Positions 26,465-36,500 are shown, counted from the stretch's first letter. The stretch: DNA of 64,000 nt from Hyphomicrobiaceae bacterium (GCA_021730785.1 JAKFWF010000042.1:1-64000), one strand, 5' to 3'. Notes: generated by a model from the sequence alone, not told the origin. Translations and numbers: made by a program.

Positions 26465-27274
26465 ATGCCTGATACGATCAAATTAAACTACGACTATGAA
26501 TTCGATCCGGCAGGAGATCATGCTGGCGCGCAAGTGCTGCGGCTGGTCGAGAAGGAAAGCAAAGTCCTGGAAATTGGGGCCGGTCCCGGGTCGATCACAC
26601 GCCCGCTGAAGGAAATAAACGACTGCAACATTGTTGCCTTGGAAGTCAATCCGGCGTTCGTCGATCGCCTGTTGACGTTCTGTGAGCGCGTGGTGCCGGC
26701 TGACCTGAACGACCATACGTGGGCTGACGCCCTGTTCCCGACCGAACGGTTCGACGCGGTCGTGATCGCCGATGTGCTCGAGCATCTGCTGGAACCCCAG
26801 GAGACGTTAAAGCAGGTGGTGAAGCTCCTAAACCCGGAAGGGGCCGTCGTCGTGTCTTTGCCGCACGTCGGACACAACGTCATCCTGGCGTGCCTTATGA
26901 CCCACGATTTCGAGTATCGCGAGTGGGGTTTGCTGGACAAGACCCATTTGCGCTTTTTTGCGATCAAGAACATTAAGCGGCTGGTTGACGAAGCTGGCCT
27001 GAAGATCGTCGATGTCCGGTTTGTCATTCGCCGGCCGGATCAGACGGAGTTCAACGCGCGCTGGACCGCATTGTCGAAACTGACGCGTGAGGCATTGTCG
27101 CAGAATAAGTACGGGTTGATCTACCAGGTGGTCTTCAAGGCCGTACGAAAGGAAGCGCAAGGGGCGGCGGTCGATTTGGAAACGATCGATATCCCCAGGC
27201 CGTTCGTCAAGCCAAAACTGTTCGGGTCTAAGCGGTTGGGAAAGCTGGCGCAGTCTGTGGGATTACGCGCATGA
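26465..27274 (+). CDS. Class I SAM-dependent methyltransferase
   Basis: 269 residues. SAM motif I is VLEIGAGPGSITRPL (about residue 36), followed by VALEVNPAFVDRL, FDAVVIADVLEHL and LLNPEGAVVVSLPHVGH, a Methyltransf_11/23 pattern common in glycan and O-antigen loci. The tail is basic (KPKLFGSKRLGK). WbsX-like follows 68 bp downstream. Target is unknown, probably a sugar or lipid-linked glycan. Confidence 0.85.
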   Translation: MPDTIKLNYDYEFDPAGDHAGAQVLRLVEKESKVLEIGAGPGSITRPLKEINDCNIVALEVNPAFVDRLLTFCERVVPADLNDHTWADALFPTERFDAVVIADVLEHLLEPQETLKQVVKLLNPEGAVVVSLPHVGHNVILACLMTHDFEYREWGLLDKTHLRFFAIKNIKRLVDEAGLKIVDVRFVIRRPDQTEFNARWTALSKLTREALSQNKYGLIYQVVFKAVRKEAQGAAVDLETIDIPRPFVKPKLFGSKRLGKLAQSVGLRA

Positions 27275-27342
27275 TCTCGGCGCATCGATAGTTTCGTGAC
27301 AGCAACTGCCCCGGCAGAATTCGAATATCGCTAGGAGTGAAA

Positions 27343-28599
27343 ATGCCTTCGCTGGACGCAAAATTGAACGGTAGTTCGTTAGATGCACCTCCGAAGCTGA
27401 TCTGTTTCTATCTGCCGCAGTTCTATCCATTCAAAGAGAACAACGAATGGTGGGGAACAGGCTTCACCGAATGGACCAATGTGTCGAAAGCACAGCCGCT
27501 CTTTCCGGGACACTATCAGCCGCATCTGCCGACCGAATTCGGTTTCTATGACCTGCGGGTGCGGGAAACCCGACAAGAGCAGATCCGTGTCGCCAAGGAA
27601 TTCGGGGTCGACGCGTTCTGCTACCATTATTATTGGTTTTCGGGGAAGCGCCTGCTGGACAAGCCGGTCGACGATATGCTCGCCGATCCCGCCAGCGATA
27701 TGCCCTTTTGCTTGAGCTGGGCCAATGAAAACTGGACCCGCAGATGGGACGCTGCCGAGAACGAAGTGCTGATCGCGCAACAGTATCGGCCCGACGACGC
27801 CGAACGCTTCATCGACGACCTGATCCCGTTCTTCAAGGACAAGCGCTATCTGCAGGTCGACGGCCTTCCGTTCCTGATCGTGTACCGGCCGCAACATCTG
27901 CCTGATGCCCGTCAAACCGTGAAGATTTGGCGGGAGCGGATCAGGCGTTACAGCTTCAACGACCTGCACGTCTGCTGCGCGCTGACACACGGCAACACTG
28001 ATTACGAGCAGTACGGCTTCGACAGTGGCATAGAGTTCCCGCCGCACAACCTTGTCGGGGTTAAAGCCGTAACCAAAATTCCTTACTTCAATGAGCACGT
28101 GGGAGCAGTGCTCGACTTTCAGAATGTCGCTTCGCACTACATGCGCCGGACTTATCCAGGGCCGCGAATCCACAAGACGGTTTTTCCATCTTGGGATAAT
28201 ACCGCACGTACTGGAGAACGTGCATACATAATCTTGAACGGTACGCCAGCGAACTACGAGTACTGGCTGTCCCAAGCGTTCGAGGAGACCCGTGATCGTA
28301 ACCCGGCCGGCGGTGGGCTCGTGTTCATCAATGCCTGGAATGAGTGGGCTGAGGGGTGCCATCTGGAGCCCGACCGCAAGTACGGTCGCCAATTCCTGGA
28401 AGCCACCAAGCGCGTCAAGGATGGGAGATCGAAGCTCACTAAATTTTCCCATGTCGGGGTAGATAGGAACGTTATAAGGACTGCACGGCCAAATCCCGCT
28501 TTCTATAAAAAGAAGAAATCGCAGCGCATGCCGTTGGGTTGGCCAAAAGTGAAACGAGAGATTGATCGGTTCAAAAAACAGATCGGGTTGGGTAAATGA
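27343..28599 (+). CDS. WbsX-like glycan biosynthesis protein (GH99-like fold)
   Basis: 418 residues. The pattern ICFYLPQFYPFKENNEWWG, then GFTEWTNV, PFCLSWANENWTRRW and FINAWNEWAEGCHLEPD is typical of the WbsX family, related to GH99 endo-mannosidases and found in O-antigen/rhamnan clusters. It acts as a glycosyl hydrolase or transferase; which is not settled. ATG 27343 is preferred over GTG 27337 because AGGAG (27333-27337) then has 5-bp spacing. The last 60 residues are basic. Confidence 0.88.
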   Translation: MPSLDAKLNGSSLDAPPKLICFYLPQFYPFKENNEWWGTGFTEWTNVSKAQPLFPGHYQPHLPTEFGFYDLRVRETRQEQIRVAKEFGVDAFCYHYYWFSGKRLLDKPVDDMLADPASDMPFCLSWANENWTRRWDAAENEVLIAQQYRPDDAERFIDDLIPFFKDKRYLQVDGLPFLIVYRPQHLPDARQTVKIWRERIRRYSFNDLHVCCALTHGNTDYEQYGFDSGIEFPPHNLVGVKAVTKIPYFNEHVGAVLDFQNVASHYMRRTYPGPRIHKTVFPSWDNTARTGERAYIILNGTPANYEYWLSQAFEETRDRNPAGGGLVFINAWNEWAEGCHLEPDRKYGRQFLEATKRVKDGRSKLTKFSHVGVDRNVIRTARPNPAFYKKKKSQRMPLGWPKVKREIDRFKKQIGLGK

Positions 28600-28658
28600 A
28601 TCGGCTGATCTAACGCGTCTGCCAAAGTCTGCCGCACCCAAAGTCAGTACCCAATCTC

Positions 28659-28877
28659 CTACGCTCCCCCCCTCGCCGGCAAATCCTGTAAGGCCATCGC
28701 GATCGCCTCCTTGAACGGTGCGACACTGCCGAGCTGCTGGCCAAGGGTGAGCGCGAGCTTGGCGAGGAACACCGCTTCGTTGTGCGGGCCGGCCCGGTCG
28801 ATCGCCTGGGCGAGGGCTTCGTAGGCTTGCTCCAGTTCGTCGAACGGCGTGGTTGGCGTGGTCGCGGTCTCAGTCAT
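28659..28877 (-). CDS. DUF2783 small protein
   Basis: 72 residues (MTETATTPTTPFDELEQAYE, then NEAVFLAKLALTLGQQLG). DUF2783 proteins are found next to FAD-dependent hydroxylases of aromatic breakdown, and so here: the ATGA at 28874-28877 couples its start to the stop of the upstream hydroxylase. Possibly a small subunit or chaperone; no activity is known. Confidence 0.85.
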   Translation of the reverse strand: MTETATTPTTPFDELEQAYEALAQAIDRAGPHNEAVFLAKLALTLGQQLGSVAPFKEAIAMALQDLPARGGA

Positions 28878-30529
28878 GGGGCGCTGTCTCCAAGGCCGGC
28901 TGCGAGCGTGCGCCGGACTTCGTCTGGCACGAGGGATCGCCAGCGGCCGGCCACGTGCAGGTCGGGCCGCAGCAGGTAGAACGTGTTCGCGCCCGCGCCG
29001 TAGGTCGAAGCGATCGCGCCATCCAGATCTAGAATGACATGGACAGTGAATTTCGGATCGGCGGCGGCGAGGTCCTGCAGGAGGTCGGCTGCCTCGTCGG
29101 ACGGTGTGTTTGCCGAGAACAGTATCCCCGTGAAGCCGTCGCCCGCCTGGTCGAGCAGGTGGCCACCGTCCGCCAGCCGCACGTTGGGTGCTGCCGCCCC
29201 GCATACGGGTCCAGCAGTGAACTCGCCATCGCGAGCCGGGAAGCGCGTCAGCGGGCTGTCGGCGTAGGTATAGGGCTGCATCTGCCGCGGGTTGGCGAGG
29301 CCGCGCGTGAAGTCGTGGCTGATCGCGAGCGACAGGGCTGCTTCGCGCGCCAACGCCCAGCCACGAGTCGGCGGCGTCATGAAGCGCGTGCTCTTCTTCG
29401 CGTTGGCGAACACGTCGAGCGTGGCGCCGCGCCGCTCCGGCGTGTAGCTGTCGAGCAGTGCGGCATCGGCCCAGCGGTTCACCACATAGCCGAGCTTCCA
29501 GCCGATGTTGTGGGCATCCGCAATGCCGTTGTTCAAGCCGCGCACGCCAAAGATCGGCACGATGTGGGCGCTGTCGCCGATGAAGATCACCGGGCCATGG
29601 CGGTAATCGTCGAGCGCCAGCGTGTTCGCCGTATAGATGCTCCACCACTCCAGCGCCCACGGCCCGGTGTGGCCGATGTCGTCGAGGATCGCGCCCACGC
29701 GGGCGCGGATGTTGTCCTCGCGCACCGCGTCGACCTCACTCTCCCCCTCGCGCAGCTGATAATCGACGCGCCAGATGTTATCAGGCTGCTTGTGGATCAG
29801 CACCGTGCCGCCCGGGTTGCCGGCCGGGTCGAAGAAGGCCCGCCGCTCGGTCGGGAAGTCGTGATCCATTTGCACGTCGGCGATCACATAGCGGCCCTCG
29901 TAGTTCTCGCCCTTGAGGCGCAAACCCAGCATCGAGCGCATTGGACTGCGGGCGCCGTCCGCCGCGAGGACGTAAGCGCTGTCGAGCGCGTATGAGCCCA
30001 GCGGTGACGTGACCTGCAGCATGGCGCTGCGCTCAGCGGTCGCGATGCCGGTGACCTCGCTCTGCCAGCGCATGTCGATCAACGGCTGCGCCGTAACCGC
30101 ATCGTGCAGATATTGCTCCATGTACTGCTGCTGCAGGTTGTACATGGGGAGATACTTTTCGTCGTCCGAGTGCGGCATTTCCAGGCGGTAGATCTGGTGG
30201 TCACGGAAATAGCTGCGGCCATGGCGCCAGCCGAGCGACTTCTCGACAAAGGGGGCAACCGCGCCGATCCGATCGAAGATCTGCATGCTGGGGCGCGCGA
30301 TGCACGTCGCGCGACTGCCGTCGTTGAAGGTGGACTTGGCGTCCAGCAGCACGCTGGCGATGCCGTAGCGCGCGAGCGTCAAGGCGGCCGTCATGCCGAT
30401 CGGGCCGGCGCCGACGATCGTGACCTTGTGCGTGCTGGCGATGCCGTCGAGTTCGGGGACGGCCTTCGCCGCAAACGTCGGGTAGCTGAAATAAAGCGAG
30501 TCGAGTTCGCCCCGGCCGGCAGGTCTCAT
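28874..30529 (-). CDS. FAD-dependent aromatic hydroxylase, MhpA-like
   Basis: 551 residues, class A flavoprotein monooxygenase. FAD motifs are VTIVGAGPIGMTAALTLARYG (dinucleotide fold, about residue 36), the DG motif near VLAADGARSPMR, and GPVIFIGDSAHIVPIFGVRGLNNGI. It resembles 3-(3-hydroxyphenyl)propionate hydroxylases, which insert one oxygen from O2 into a phenolic acid. ATG 30529 (MRPAGRG) is chosen. The DUF2783 gene is fused by a 4-bp overlap. The substrate is unknown; the ilvD-like gene is divergent. Confidence 0.88.
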   Translation of the reverse strand: MRPAGRGELDSLYFSYPTFAAKAVPELDGIASTHKVTIVGAGPIGMTAALTLARYGIASVLLDAKSTFNDGSRATCIARPSMQIFDRIGAVAPFVEKSLGWRHGRSYFRDHQIYRLEMPHSDDEKYLPMYNLQQQYMEQYLHDAVTAQPLIDMRWQSEVTGIATAERSAMLQVTSPLGSYALDSAYVLAADGARSPMRSMLGLRLKGENYEGRYVIADVQMDHDFPTERRAFFDPAGNPGGTVLIHKQPDNIWRVDYQLREGESEVDAVREDNIRARVGAILDDIGHTGPWALEWWSIYTANTLALDDYRHGPVIFIGDSAHIVPIFGVRGLNNGIADAHNIGWKLGYVVNRWADAALLDSYTPERRGATLDVFANAKKSTRFMTPPTRGWALAREAALSLAISHDFTRGLANPRQMQPYTYADSPLTRFPARDGEFTAGPVCGAAAPNVRLADGGHLLDQAGDGFTGILFSANTPSDEAADLLQDLAAADPKFTVHVILDLDGAIASTYGAGANTFYLLRPDLHVAGRWRSLVPDEVRRTLAAGLGDSAP

Positions 30530-30648
30530 GGTGATGTTCGCTCCCGTTAGCCCCGCCCGCGCAGCAGGTATTCCGTTGTCCTGGCTGGCCAGAGGGACAG
30601 CAACTGGTCCATGCTCCCTCGCTATCACTCTTAAGCCGGAAGCGACTG

Positions 30649-32385
30649 ATGACCAACAAGATCACCCCTGACAAGCTGCGTAGCGCCCGTTGGTTCGCGC
30701 CCGACGATCTGCGCGGCTTCGGCCACCGCTCGCGTGCCATGCAGATGGGCTATGCGCCGGAAGAATGGGCCGGTCGCCCGGTGATCGGTATTCTCAACAC
30801 GTGGTCGGACATCAATCCGTGCCATACCCACTTCAAGCAACGCGTCGACGACGTGAAGCGCGGCATCCTGATGGCCGGCGGCTTGCCCATCGAACTGCCG
30901 GCGATCTCGCTCGCCGAGAACTTCATCAAGCCGACCAGCATGCTCTATCGCAACATGCTGGCGATGGATGCCGAAGAGCTGATCCGCGCCCACCCGATCG
31001 ACGGCGCGGTGCTGATGGGCGGATGCGACAAGACCACGCCCGCACTTCTCATGGGCGCGACCAGCGCCGGCGTGCCGGCGATCTTCGTTCCAGCCGGCCC
31101 CATGCTGCGCGGCAACTGGAAGGGCAAAACGCTCGGCTCCGGCTCGGATGCCTGGAAGTACTGGGATGAGCGCCGCGCCGGCAACATCTCGACCAAGGAT
31201 TGGGTCGACGTCGAGGCCGGTATCGCCCGCAGCTACGGCACCTGCATGACCATGGGCACGGCGAGCACAATGACGGCAATCGCGGAAGCCATCGGCATGA
31301 CGTTGCCCGGTGCTTCATCGATGCCGGCGGCCGACAGCGGCCACATCCGCATGGCGTCCGCCAGCGGCCGGCGCATCGTCGAGATGGTGTGGGAGGACCT
31401 CAAGCCCGCCAGGATCCAGACGCGGGCGGCGTTCGAAAACGCGATCGTGGTCGCCATGGCCATGGGCTGTTCGACCAACGCTGTGATCCACGTGATCGCG
31501 ATGGCACGCCGCGCCGGCTGTGACATCGGCCTCAAGGACTTCGACCACGCGAGCCGCCACGTGCCCGTCATCGCCAACGTGCGGCCGAGCGGCGACACTT
31601 ACCTGATGGAGGACTTCTACTATGCGGGCGGGCTGCCGGCGCTGATGGGGCGCATCAAGCGGCACCTGAAGCTGGACGCGATGACGGTGACCGGCCGCAC
31701 GCTCGGTGCCAACATCGAGGGTGCCGAAGTGCACAACGACGACGTCATCCGCACCGAGAAGACCGCAATCTATGCCGAGGGTGCGCTCGCCGTCCTCAAG
31801 GGCAACCTTGCCCCCGACGGCTGCGTCATCAAACCGTCGGCCTGCGAGCCGCGCCTGTTGAAGCACACCGGACCGGCGCTCGTGTACGACGACTATCCGG
31901 CACTCAAAGCCGCCACCGACCGCGCTGACCTAGACGTGACGGCCGACCACATCCTGGTGCTGCGCAATGCGGGCCCACAGGGCGGTCCCGGCATGCCCGA
32001 GTGGGGCATGCTGCCGATCCCGACCAAGCTCGTCAAAGCCGGCGTGCGCGACATGATCCGCATCTCGGACGCGCGGATGAGCGGCACCAGCTATGGCGCC
32101 TGCATTCTGCACGTATCGCCGGAAGCGCACATCGGCGGGCCACTTGCCCTTGTAAAAACCGGCGACATGATCACCGTCGACGTCGCTGCCCGCTCGATCA
32201 ACCTGGATGTGCCCGAGGCCGAACTGGCCAGGCGCCGGGCCGCGTTGAAGCCAAGGGAGCCGAAGTTCGAGCGCGGCTACGGCTGGATGTTCAACCGCCA
32301 CGTCCGCCAGGCGCACGAGGGCTGCGACTTCGATTTTCTCGAAACGAGTTTCGGCCGCACCGCCGGCGAGCCTGATATTTTTTGA
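30649..32385 (+). CDS. IlvD/Edd-family dehydratase, arabonate-dehydratase-like
   Basis: 578 residues. The iron-sulfur cysteines are visible in GGCDKTTPA and YGTCMTMGTA, with NPCHTHF near the start. The length and features such as WKYWDERRAG match sugar-acid dehydratases (L-arabinonate/D-xylonate type) rather than biosynthetic IlvD. Reaction: loss of water from an aldonate to a 2-keto-3-deoxy acid. An RraA-type gene lies downstream beyond a broken Uma2 gene, as is common for such pathways. Exact sugar acid unknown. Confidence 0.87.
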   Translation: MTNKITPDKLRSARWFAPDDLRGFGHRSRAMQMGYAPEEWAGRPVIGILNTWSDINPCHTHFKQRVDDVKRGILMAGGLPIELPAISLAENFIKPTSMLYRNMLAMDAEELIRAHPIDGAVLMGGCDKTTPALLMGATSAGVPAIFVPAGPMLRGNWKGKTLGSGSDAWKYWDERRAGNISTKDWVDVEAGIARSYGTCMTMGTASTMTAIAEAIGMTLPGASSMPAADSGHIRMASASGRRIVEMVWEDLKPARIQTRAAFENAIVVAMAMGCSTNAVIHVIAMARRAGCDIGLKDFDHASRHVPVIANVRPSGDTYLMEDFYYAGGLPALMGRIKRHLKLDAMTVTGRTLGANIEGAEVHNDDVIRTEKTAIYAEGALAVLKGNLAPDGCVIKPSACEPRLLKHTGPALVYDDYPALKAATDRADLDVTADHILVLRNAGPQGGPGMPEWGMLPIPTKLVKAGVRDMIRISDARMSGTSYGACILHVSPEAHIGGPLALVKTGDMITVDVAARSINLDVPEAELARRRAALKPREPKFERGYGWMFNRHVRQAHEGCDFDFLETSFGRTAGEPDIF

Positions 32386-32458
32386 GGCCGGGGTTGATTT
32401 CTGGCGACGACTGCACGGGCACTATGCGCCAACATGTTGACATTGTGAGCGAACCCAC

Positions 32459-33056
32459 ATGGAACCCCTGCGCAAACAATCCGACCCCATGACCGCTGAC
32501 GAGTTCCACTCCTGGCCCGGCGACGGCCGAGGCGGCAAGTATCAGCTGGTCGATGGCGAGTTGCGCGCCATGCCGCCGGCCAGCGCCGTGCATGGGGCGA
32601 TTCAAGCGAATTTGGCCAGGATGGTGGGTAGCCATCTCGCTGCCGTTGGCAGTACTTGCAGGGAATATTCAGAACCCGCCATCGAGGTCCGCATCAATGC
32701 GGCGATCAACACCCGCATACCCGATCTAGGCGTCTCGAGTGCAAGGCTCACGCCCCAGGATTTCGCACTCCCCGATCCCATCCTGCTGATCGAAATCCTC
32801 TCCCCCGGCAACAACGCGGGACACCTGGACCAACGTCTGGGCCTATTGCACGATCCCGACCCCGAAGGAGATTTTGATCCTCGCTGGCAGCCGGGTCGAG
32901 GCCGACCTGCTGCAGCGCGATGAGCAGGGCAACTGGCCGGCCAACTCCACGAAAATCGGGCCGGACGGGACGCTCACACTCGCCAGTATCGACTACACCG
33001 TGCCACTGCGGGAAGCCTATGCCGGCACCTACATCGTCGAAGAGCCACACAAATAA
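32459..33056 (+). pseudogene. Uma2-family nuclease gene, frameshifted
   Basis: A Uma2 (DUF820, restriction-endonuclease-like) gene. The 5' part reads MTADEFHSWPGDGRGGKYQLVDGE, then VRINAAINTRIPDLGVS and LLIEILSPGNNA in one frame. The rest (DTWTNVWAYCTIPTPKEIL, then ILAGSRVEADLLQRD) is in the +1 frame and ends at 33056. Removing one G from GGG at 32818-32820 restores a continuous family-like protein. Either a recent mutation or a sequence error. The usual role of Uma2 proteins is not established. Confidence 0.8.
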
Positions 33057-33078
33057 TTCGAGCAACCAGCGAGAGCCG

Positions 33079-33795
33079 ATGCCCCTCAAACCAGCCACCC
33101 GCGACAAACTCAAGGCCGTCAGCACCGCCACGCTCTGCACAGCCCTCTATAAGCGCGGGTTTCGCAACCAGATGATCCAGGACGTGTATCCGCTCGATGC
33201 CGGCAAGCCGACCATGGTCGGCGAAGCGTTCACCTTGCGCTACATCCCGGCGCGCGAGGATTTGAACCCGATCACCGTGTTCCAGGACCGTGGGCATCCG
33301 CAGCGCAAGGCGGTGGAGGAGTGCCCGGCCGGCTGCGTCTTCGTCATCGACAGCCGCAAGGACGCGCGTGCGGCGTCTGCTGGTTCAATCCTGGTCACGC
33401 GGCTGATGAAGCGCGGCATCGCTGGCATCGTCACCGACGGTGGGTTCCGTGATGCGGCGGAGATCGCGAAACTCGCGATCCCCTCGTTCCACCACCGGCC
33501 GTCGGCGCCAACCAACCTCACCATCCACCAGGCGCTCGACATCAACGTGCCGATCGGCTGCGGTGATGCACCCGTCTGGCCCGGCGACATCATCGTCGGT
33601 GACAGCGACGGCGTGGTGGTGATCCCGGCCGCCATCGCCGACGAGGTCGCGGACGAAGCCGTCGAGATGACCGCGTTCGAGGACTTCGTCACCGAGAAGG
33701 TACAAGAGGGCCGATCGATCCTCGGCCTTTATCCACCGACGGAGGAGAAGTCGAAGGCGGACTTCGCTGCCTGGCGCAAAGCAAAGGGCCGCTGA
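33079..33795 (+). CDS. RraA-family protein (HMG aldolase/demethylmenaquinone methyltransferase-like)
   Basis: 238 residues. It has LCTALYKRGF, GIVTDGGFRD and PGDIIVGDSDGVVVIP, the RraA fold motifs with the metal-binding Asp and active Arg region. Members near arabonate-type dehydratases act in sugar-acid or hydroxymethyl-oxoglutarate catabolism rather than on RNase E; an aldolase role is likely here. ATG 33079. Its stop codon directly abuts the stop of the convergent lpxK. Confidence 0.85.
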   Translation: MPLKPATRDKLKAVSTATLCTALYKRGFRNQMIQDVYPLDAGKPTMVGEAFTLRYIPAREDLNPITVFQDRGHPQRKAVEECPAGCVFVIDSRKDARAASAGSILVTRLMKRGIAGIVTDGGFRDAAEIAKLAIPSFHHRPSAPTNLTIHQALDINVPIGCGDAPVWPGDIIVGDSDGVVVIPAAIADEVADEAVEMTAFEDFVTEKVQEGRSILGLYPPTEEKSKADFAAWRKAKGR

Positions 33796-34845
33796 TCAGG
33801 ACTGGGCCGGTCGTTGTGTGCGGTGGCGGGCGAGGGCGGCGTCCAGCAGTTTGGTGAGGCGCGCCTCGTCGCCGCCAGCGAAGACGAGGCGGATCGGCAG
33901 CGTGCGCGCTTCTCTTAACAGCTTTTGGCGCGCTGCTCCCGAAGCGCCGCCGAGCCGTGCAATGTCCTTTTGCGTGGTGACGATCGTTGCGCCCGCTCGG
34001 TGTGCCGTGTCCAGGACCGTCGTCGCATCGGCTTCGCTCAGCATCTTGTGGTCGGCGAACGGCAGGCGCGCCCCGAGTTTGGCCCCCAGTACTTCCAGCA
34101 GATCGAAGAAGCGTGCGGGATTGCCGATGCCGGCGAACGCCACGATCGGACGCGCGGTAAGCCATGTGGTATCGCCAGTCGGCGCCACCACAACCTGCAA
34201 AACGGCTCCGGCGAACGGCTGCAGGATGTGGCCCGCCGACGGTCCGTTGAATACAATCACGTCGGCGAGCTTCAGCTGGAAGCCGAGGGCCGCCCGCAGG
34301 GGGCCGGCCGGAATGACGAGGCCGTTGCCGACACCGCGCCGGCCGTCGACCACGGCGAGGGTCAGGGTCTTGGCGAGGCCAGGGTTCTGCAAGCCATCGT
34401 CCATGAGGATGACCGATGCGACGAGATCGCCACTGGCGACCGCAGCTTCGATCGCACGGGCACCCGCCGCCCGGTGGCGCGACAGAAACACCGGGGCAAC
34501 GGCTGCCAGCAGCAGCGCTTCGTCGCCGACGGCTGTCGCATCATCTCGCGACACGTCAATGCGATGCGGGCCGGCCAGTCGGCCGCCATACCCTCGCGTC
34601 AGAAACACTGGACGTTCGCCGCGCGCTTTCAGGATGCGCGCGAGTTCAAGCGCCAGCGGTGTCTTGCCAGTGCCGCCAGCCGTGAAGTTGCCGACGCAGA
34701 TGACGGGCAGCGAGGATGTGTAGGGTTTCGCGTGGCGCCAGCGTCGCTCGGCGATCTGCCCTAGGGCCCAGCCGGCCGGCCGCAGCAGCATGGCAACTGC
34801 AGACGGCTGCTTCGCATACCACCAGTTCGGTTCCTCAAGAGGCAC
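33796..34845 (-). CDS. lpxK: Tetraacyldisaccharide 4'-kinase
   Basis: About 349 residues. LpxK adds the 4'-phosphate of lipid A at the inner membrane. The P-loop is VGNFTAGGTGKTPLALEL (about residue 50); further motifs are FLTRGYGG, DEALLLA, LMDDGLQN and VVDGRRGVGNG. EPNWWY near the start matches the family's N-terminal membrane helix. GTG 34845 is proposed as start; it overlaps the kdtA stop by 11 bp and so suggests coupling. Upstream of it the frame continues only within kdtA. Confidence 0.94.
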   Translation of the reverse strand: MPLEEPNWWYAKQPSAVAMLLRPAGWALGQIAERRWRHAKPYTSSLPVICVGNFTAGGTGKTPLALELARILKARGERPVFLTRGYGGRLAGPHRIDVSRDDATAVGDEALLLAAVAPVFLSRHRAAGARAIEAAVASGDLVASVILMDDGLQNPGLAKTLTLAVVDGRRGVGNGLVIPAGPLRAALGFQLKLADVIVFNGPSAGHILQPFAGAVLQVVVAPTGDTTWLTARPIVAFAGIGNPARFFDLLEVLGAKLGARLPFADHKMLSEADATTVLDTAHRAGATIVTTQKDIARLGGASGAARQKLLREARTLPIRLVFAGGDEARLTKLLDAALARHRTQRPAQS

Positions 34846-36268
34846 GCACAAGCCTGTGTGCTGGCGCCTCTGCACTGTCGCCCGCCGGCTCGCACGTCGC
34901 GATCGGCACGGCTGGCAACAGCGTAAGCAGGGTCTCGACCGTCAGCGCGAGGGCGCCGGAGAGCTGTGTGCAGGCAGCCGTTGCCCCCGCATTGAGTTCG
35001 GCCAGGGCCGCTGGCGTATCGAGCAGGCGGCGCACGGCGGCGCTGAGGGCTGCCGCCGACTCGACCACAACGGCACCTTTATGTTCAAACAGCGCCCGGT
35101 AGATTTCCTGGAAGTTGCCGACGTGGGGGCCGGTCAGCACGGCAGCGCCGTGGCGAATGGCTTCGATCGGGTTCTGCCCACCCTTTGTGGCTGGACCAGC
35201 ACCGTAGGACTTGCCGAGATAAGCGACAGGGCACAGCCGATAGAGGGTGCCAAGTTCACCGATGGTATCGGCGATGTAGATTTCGGTCGCGGTGTCGGGT
35301 GAGTGGCCGGCCGAGCGCTGCGTCACCTTGATCCCGCGTGCCTGCAGCAGGGTGGCGATCGCCACACCTCGTTCCGGGTGTCGCGGCGCGATGATCGTGC
35401 ACAGGTCGGGGACTGTGGCGGTGAGGCTGCGATGGGCGTCGGCCGCCATTTCCTCTTCGCCCTCGTGCGTGCAGGCGATCAACAGGCGTGGACGGGTCCC
35501 GAGCGCCGCCTGCAGTTCATGCAAAGTCCGTTCGTCGACCGGGAGTGGCGGCGCATCGACCTTCAAGTTGCCGGCGGTGATCGTCCGTCGCGCGCCGATG
35601 ATGCTGAACCAGCGCGACAGCTTCTCCGACTGGGCCAGGATGACCGCGAACCGGGAGAGCAGCGGGCGCGAAATGCTTTGCTGCGTCAGCCACCGGTCAT
35701 AGGACCGCACCGACAGCCGGCCGTTGACCAGGGCGAGTGGAATTTTTCGGTTCGCGGCGCCGATGATCAGGTTCGGCCACAGTTCGCTTTCTGTGAATAC
35801 CGCGAGGTTCGGCTGCCAGTGGTCGAGAAAGCGGCGAACGAAGCGCGGCACATCCAACGGGATATACTGGTGGATATCGCGGGCATTGAGCCGGCCGGCG
35901 GCGAGGGCGGCCGACGTCGTCGTGCCGGTCGTCACCAGAAACCGCAGGCTTGGCCGGCCGGCGCGCAGTGCCGCCATCAAGGGCAGGACGGCGTTCAATT
36001 CACCGACACTGGCTGCATGGATCCAGGCAAGTTCACCCGGCGGGCGCGGCACCGACGCGACGCCAAACCGCTCCCCGCGTCGTGCCGGATCTTCCTTTCC
36101 AGCTTTCGCCCGGCGGGACAGGATGACGGGAACCAGGGGTTCGGCGACGCGCATTGCCGCATCGTAGAGGCGGAGCTTGATGCCAATCGGCGCGGGCGAT
36201 GCCGCAGCCGGATCTGGACCGCTGCTGGTTGTCGTCAGGCCGGCGTTGTCGAGGGGAAGGCGCGTCAT
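34835..36268 (-). CDS. waaA: Kdo transferase
   Basis: 477 residues, GT30 family (KdtA/WaaA), which moves Kdo from CMP-Kdo to lipid IVA. Motifs include WIHAASVGELNAVLPL with the catalytic Glu, TGTTTSAALA, FTESELWPNLI, LVNGRLSVRSYDRW and GGQNPIEAIRHGA. An unusual Ala/Pro/Ser-rich extension of about 30 residues precedes the family core. It is followed by lpxK in an overlapping pair. One or two Kdo additions cannot be told. Confidence 0.95.
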   Translation of the reverse strand: MTRLPLDNAGLTTTSSGPDPAAASPAPIGIKLRLYDAAMRVAEPLVPVILSRRAKAGKEDPARRGERFGVASVPRPPGELAWIHAASVGELNAVLPLMAALRAGRPSLRFLVTTGTTTSAALAAGRLNARDIHQYIPLDVPRFVRRFLDHWQPNLAVFTESELWPNLIIGAANRKIPLALVNGRLSVRSYDRWLTQQSISRPLLSRFAVILAQSEKLSRWFSIIGARRTITAGNLKVDAPPLPVDERTLHELQAALGTRPRLLIACTHEGEEEMAADAHRSLTATVPDLCTIIAPRHPERGVAIATLLQARGIKVTQRSAGHSPDTATEIYIADTIGELGTLYRLCPVAYLGKSYGAGPATKGGQNPIEAIRHGAAVLTGPHVGNFQEIYRALFEHKGAVVVESAAALSAAVRRLLDTPAALAELNAGATAACTQLSGALALTVETLLTLLPAVPIATCEPAGDSAEAPAHRLVRAS

Positions 36269-36500
36269 GTTTCAACTTCGCAAGTCTGATCAGACCGCCC
36301 AGTCCACAACGGGGGCGCCGTGAAACCGCAGGCCTCGCCGGCGCAAAGCTGTCGCACATCCGCCCCTTGATCGACGTGTCTATAGCGGTTATCCCACGAT
36401 TGCAAATTGGGCGTCGTCGAACGGCTTCAGGCACTCTCGGCATATGTCAAAGTTCAATCAGGTGCTTGACTTCCCGGCCGAACTTCACTGAAAGCGGGGC

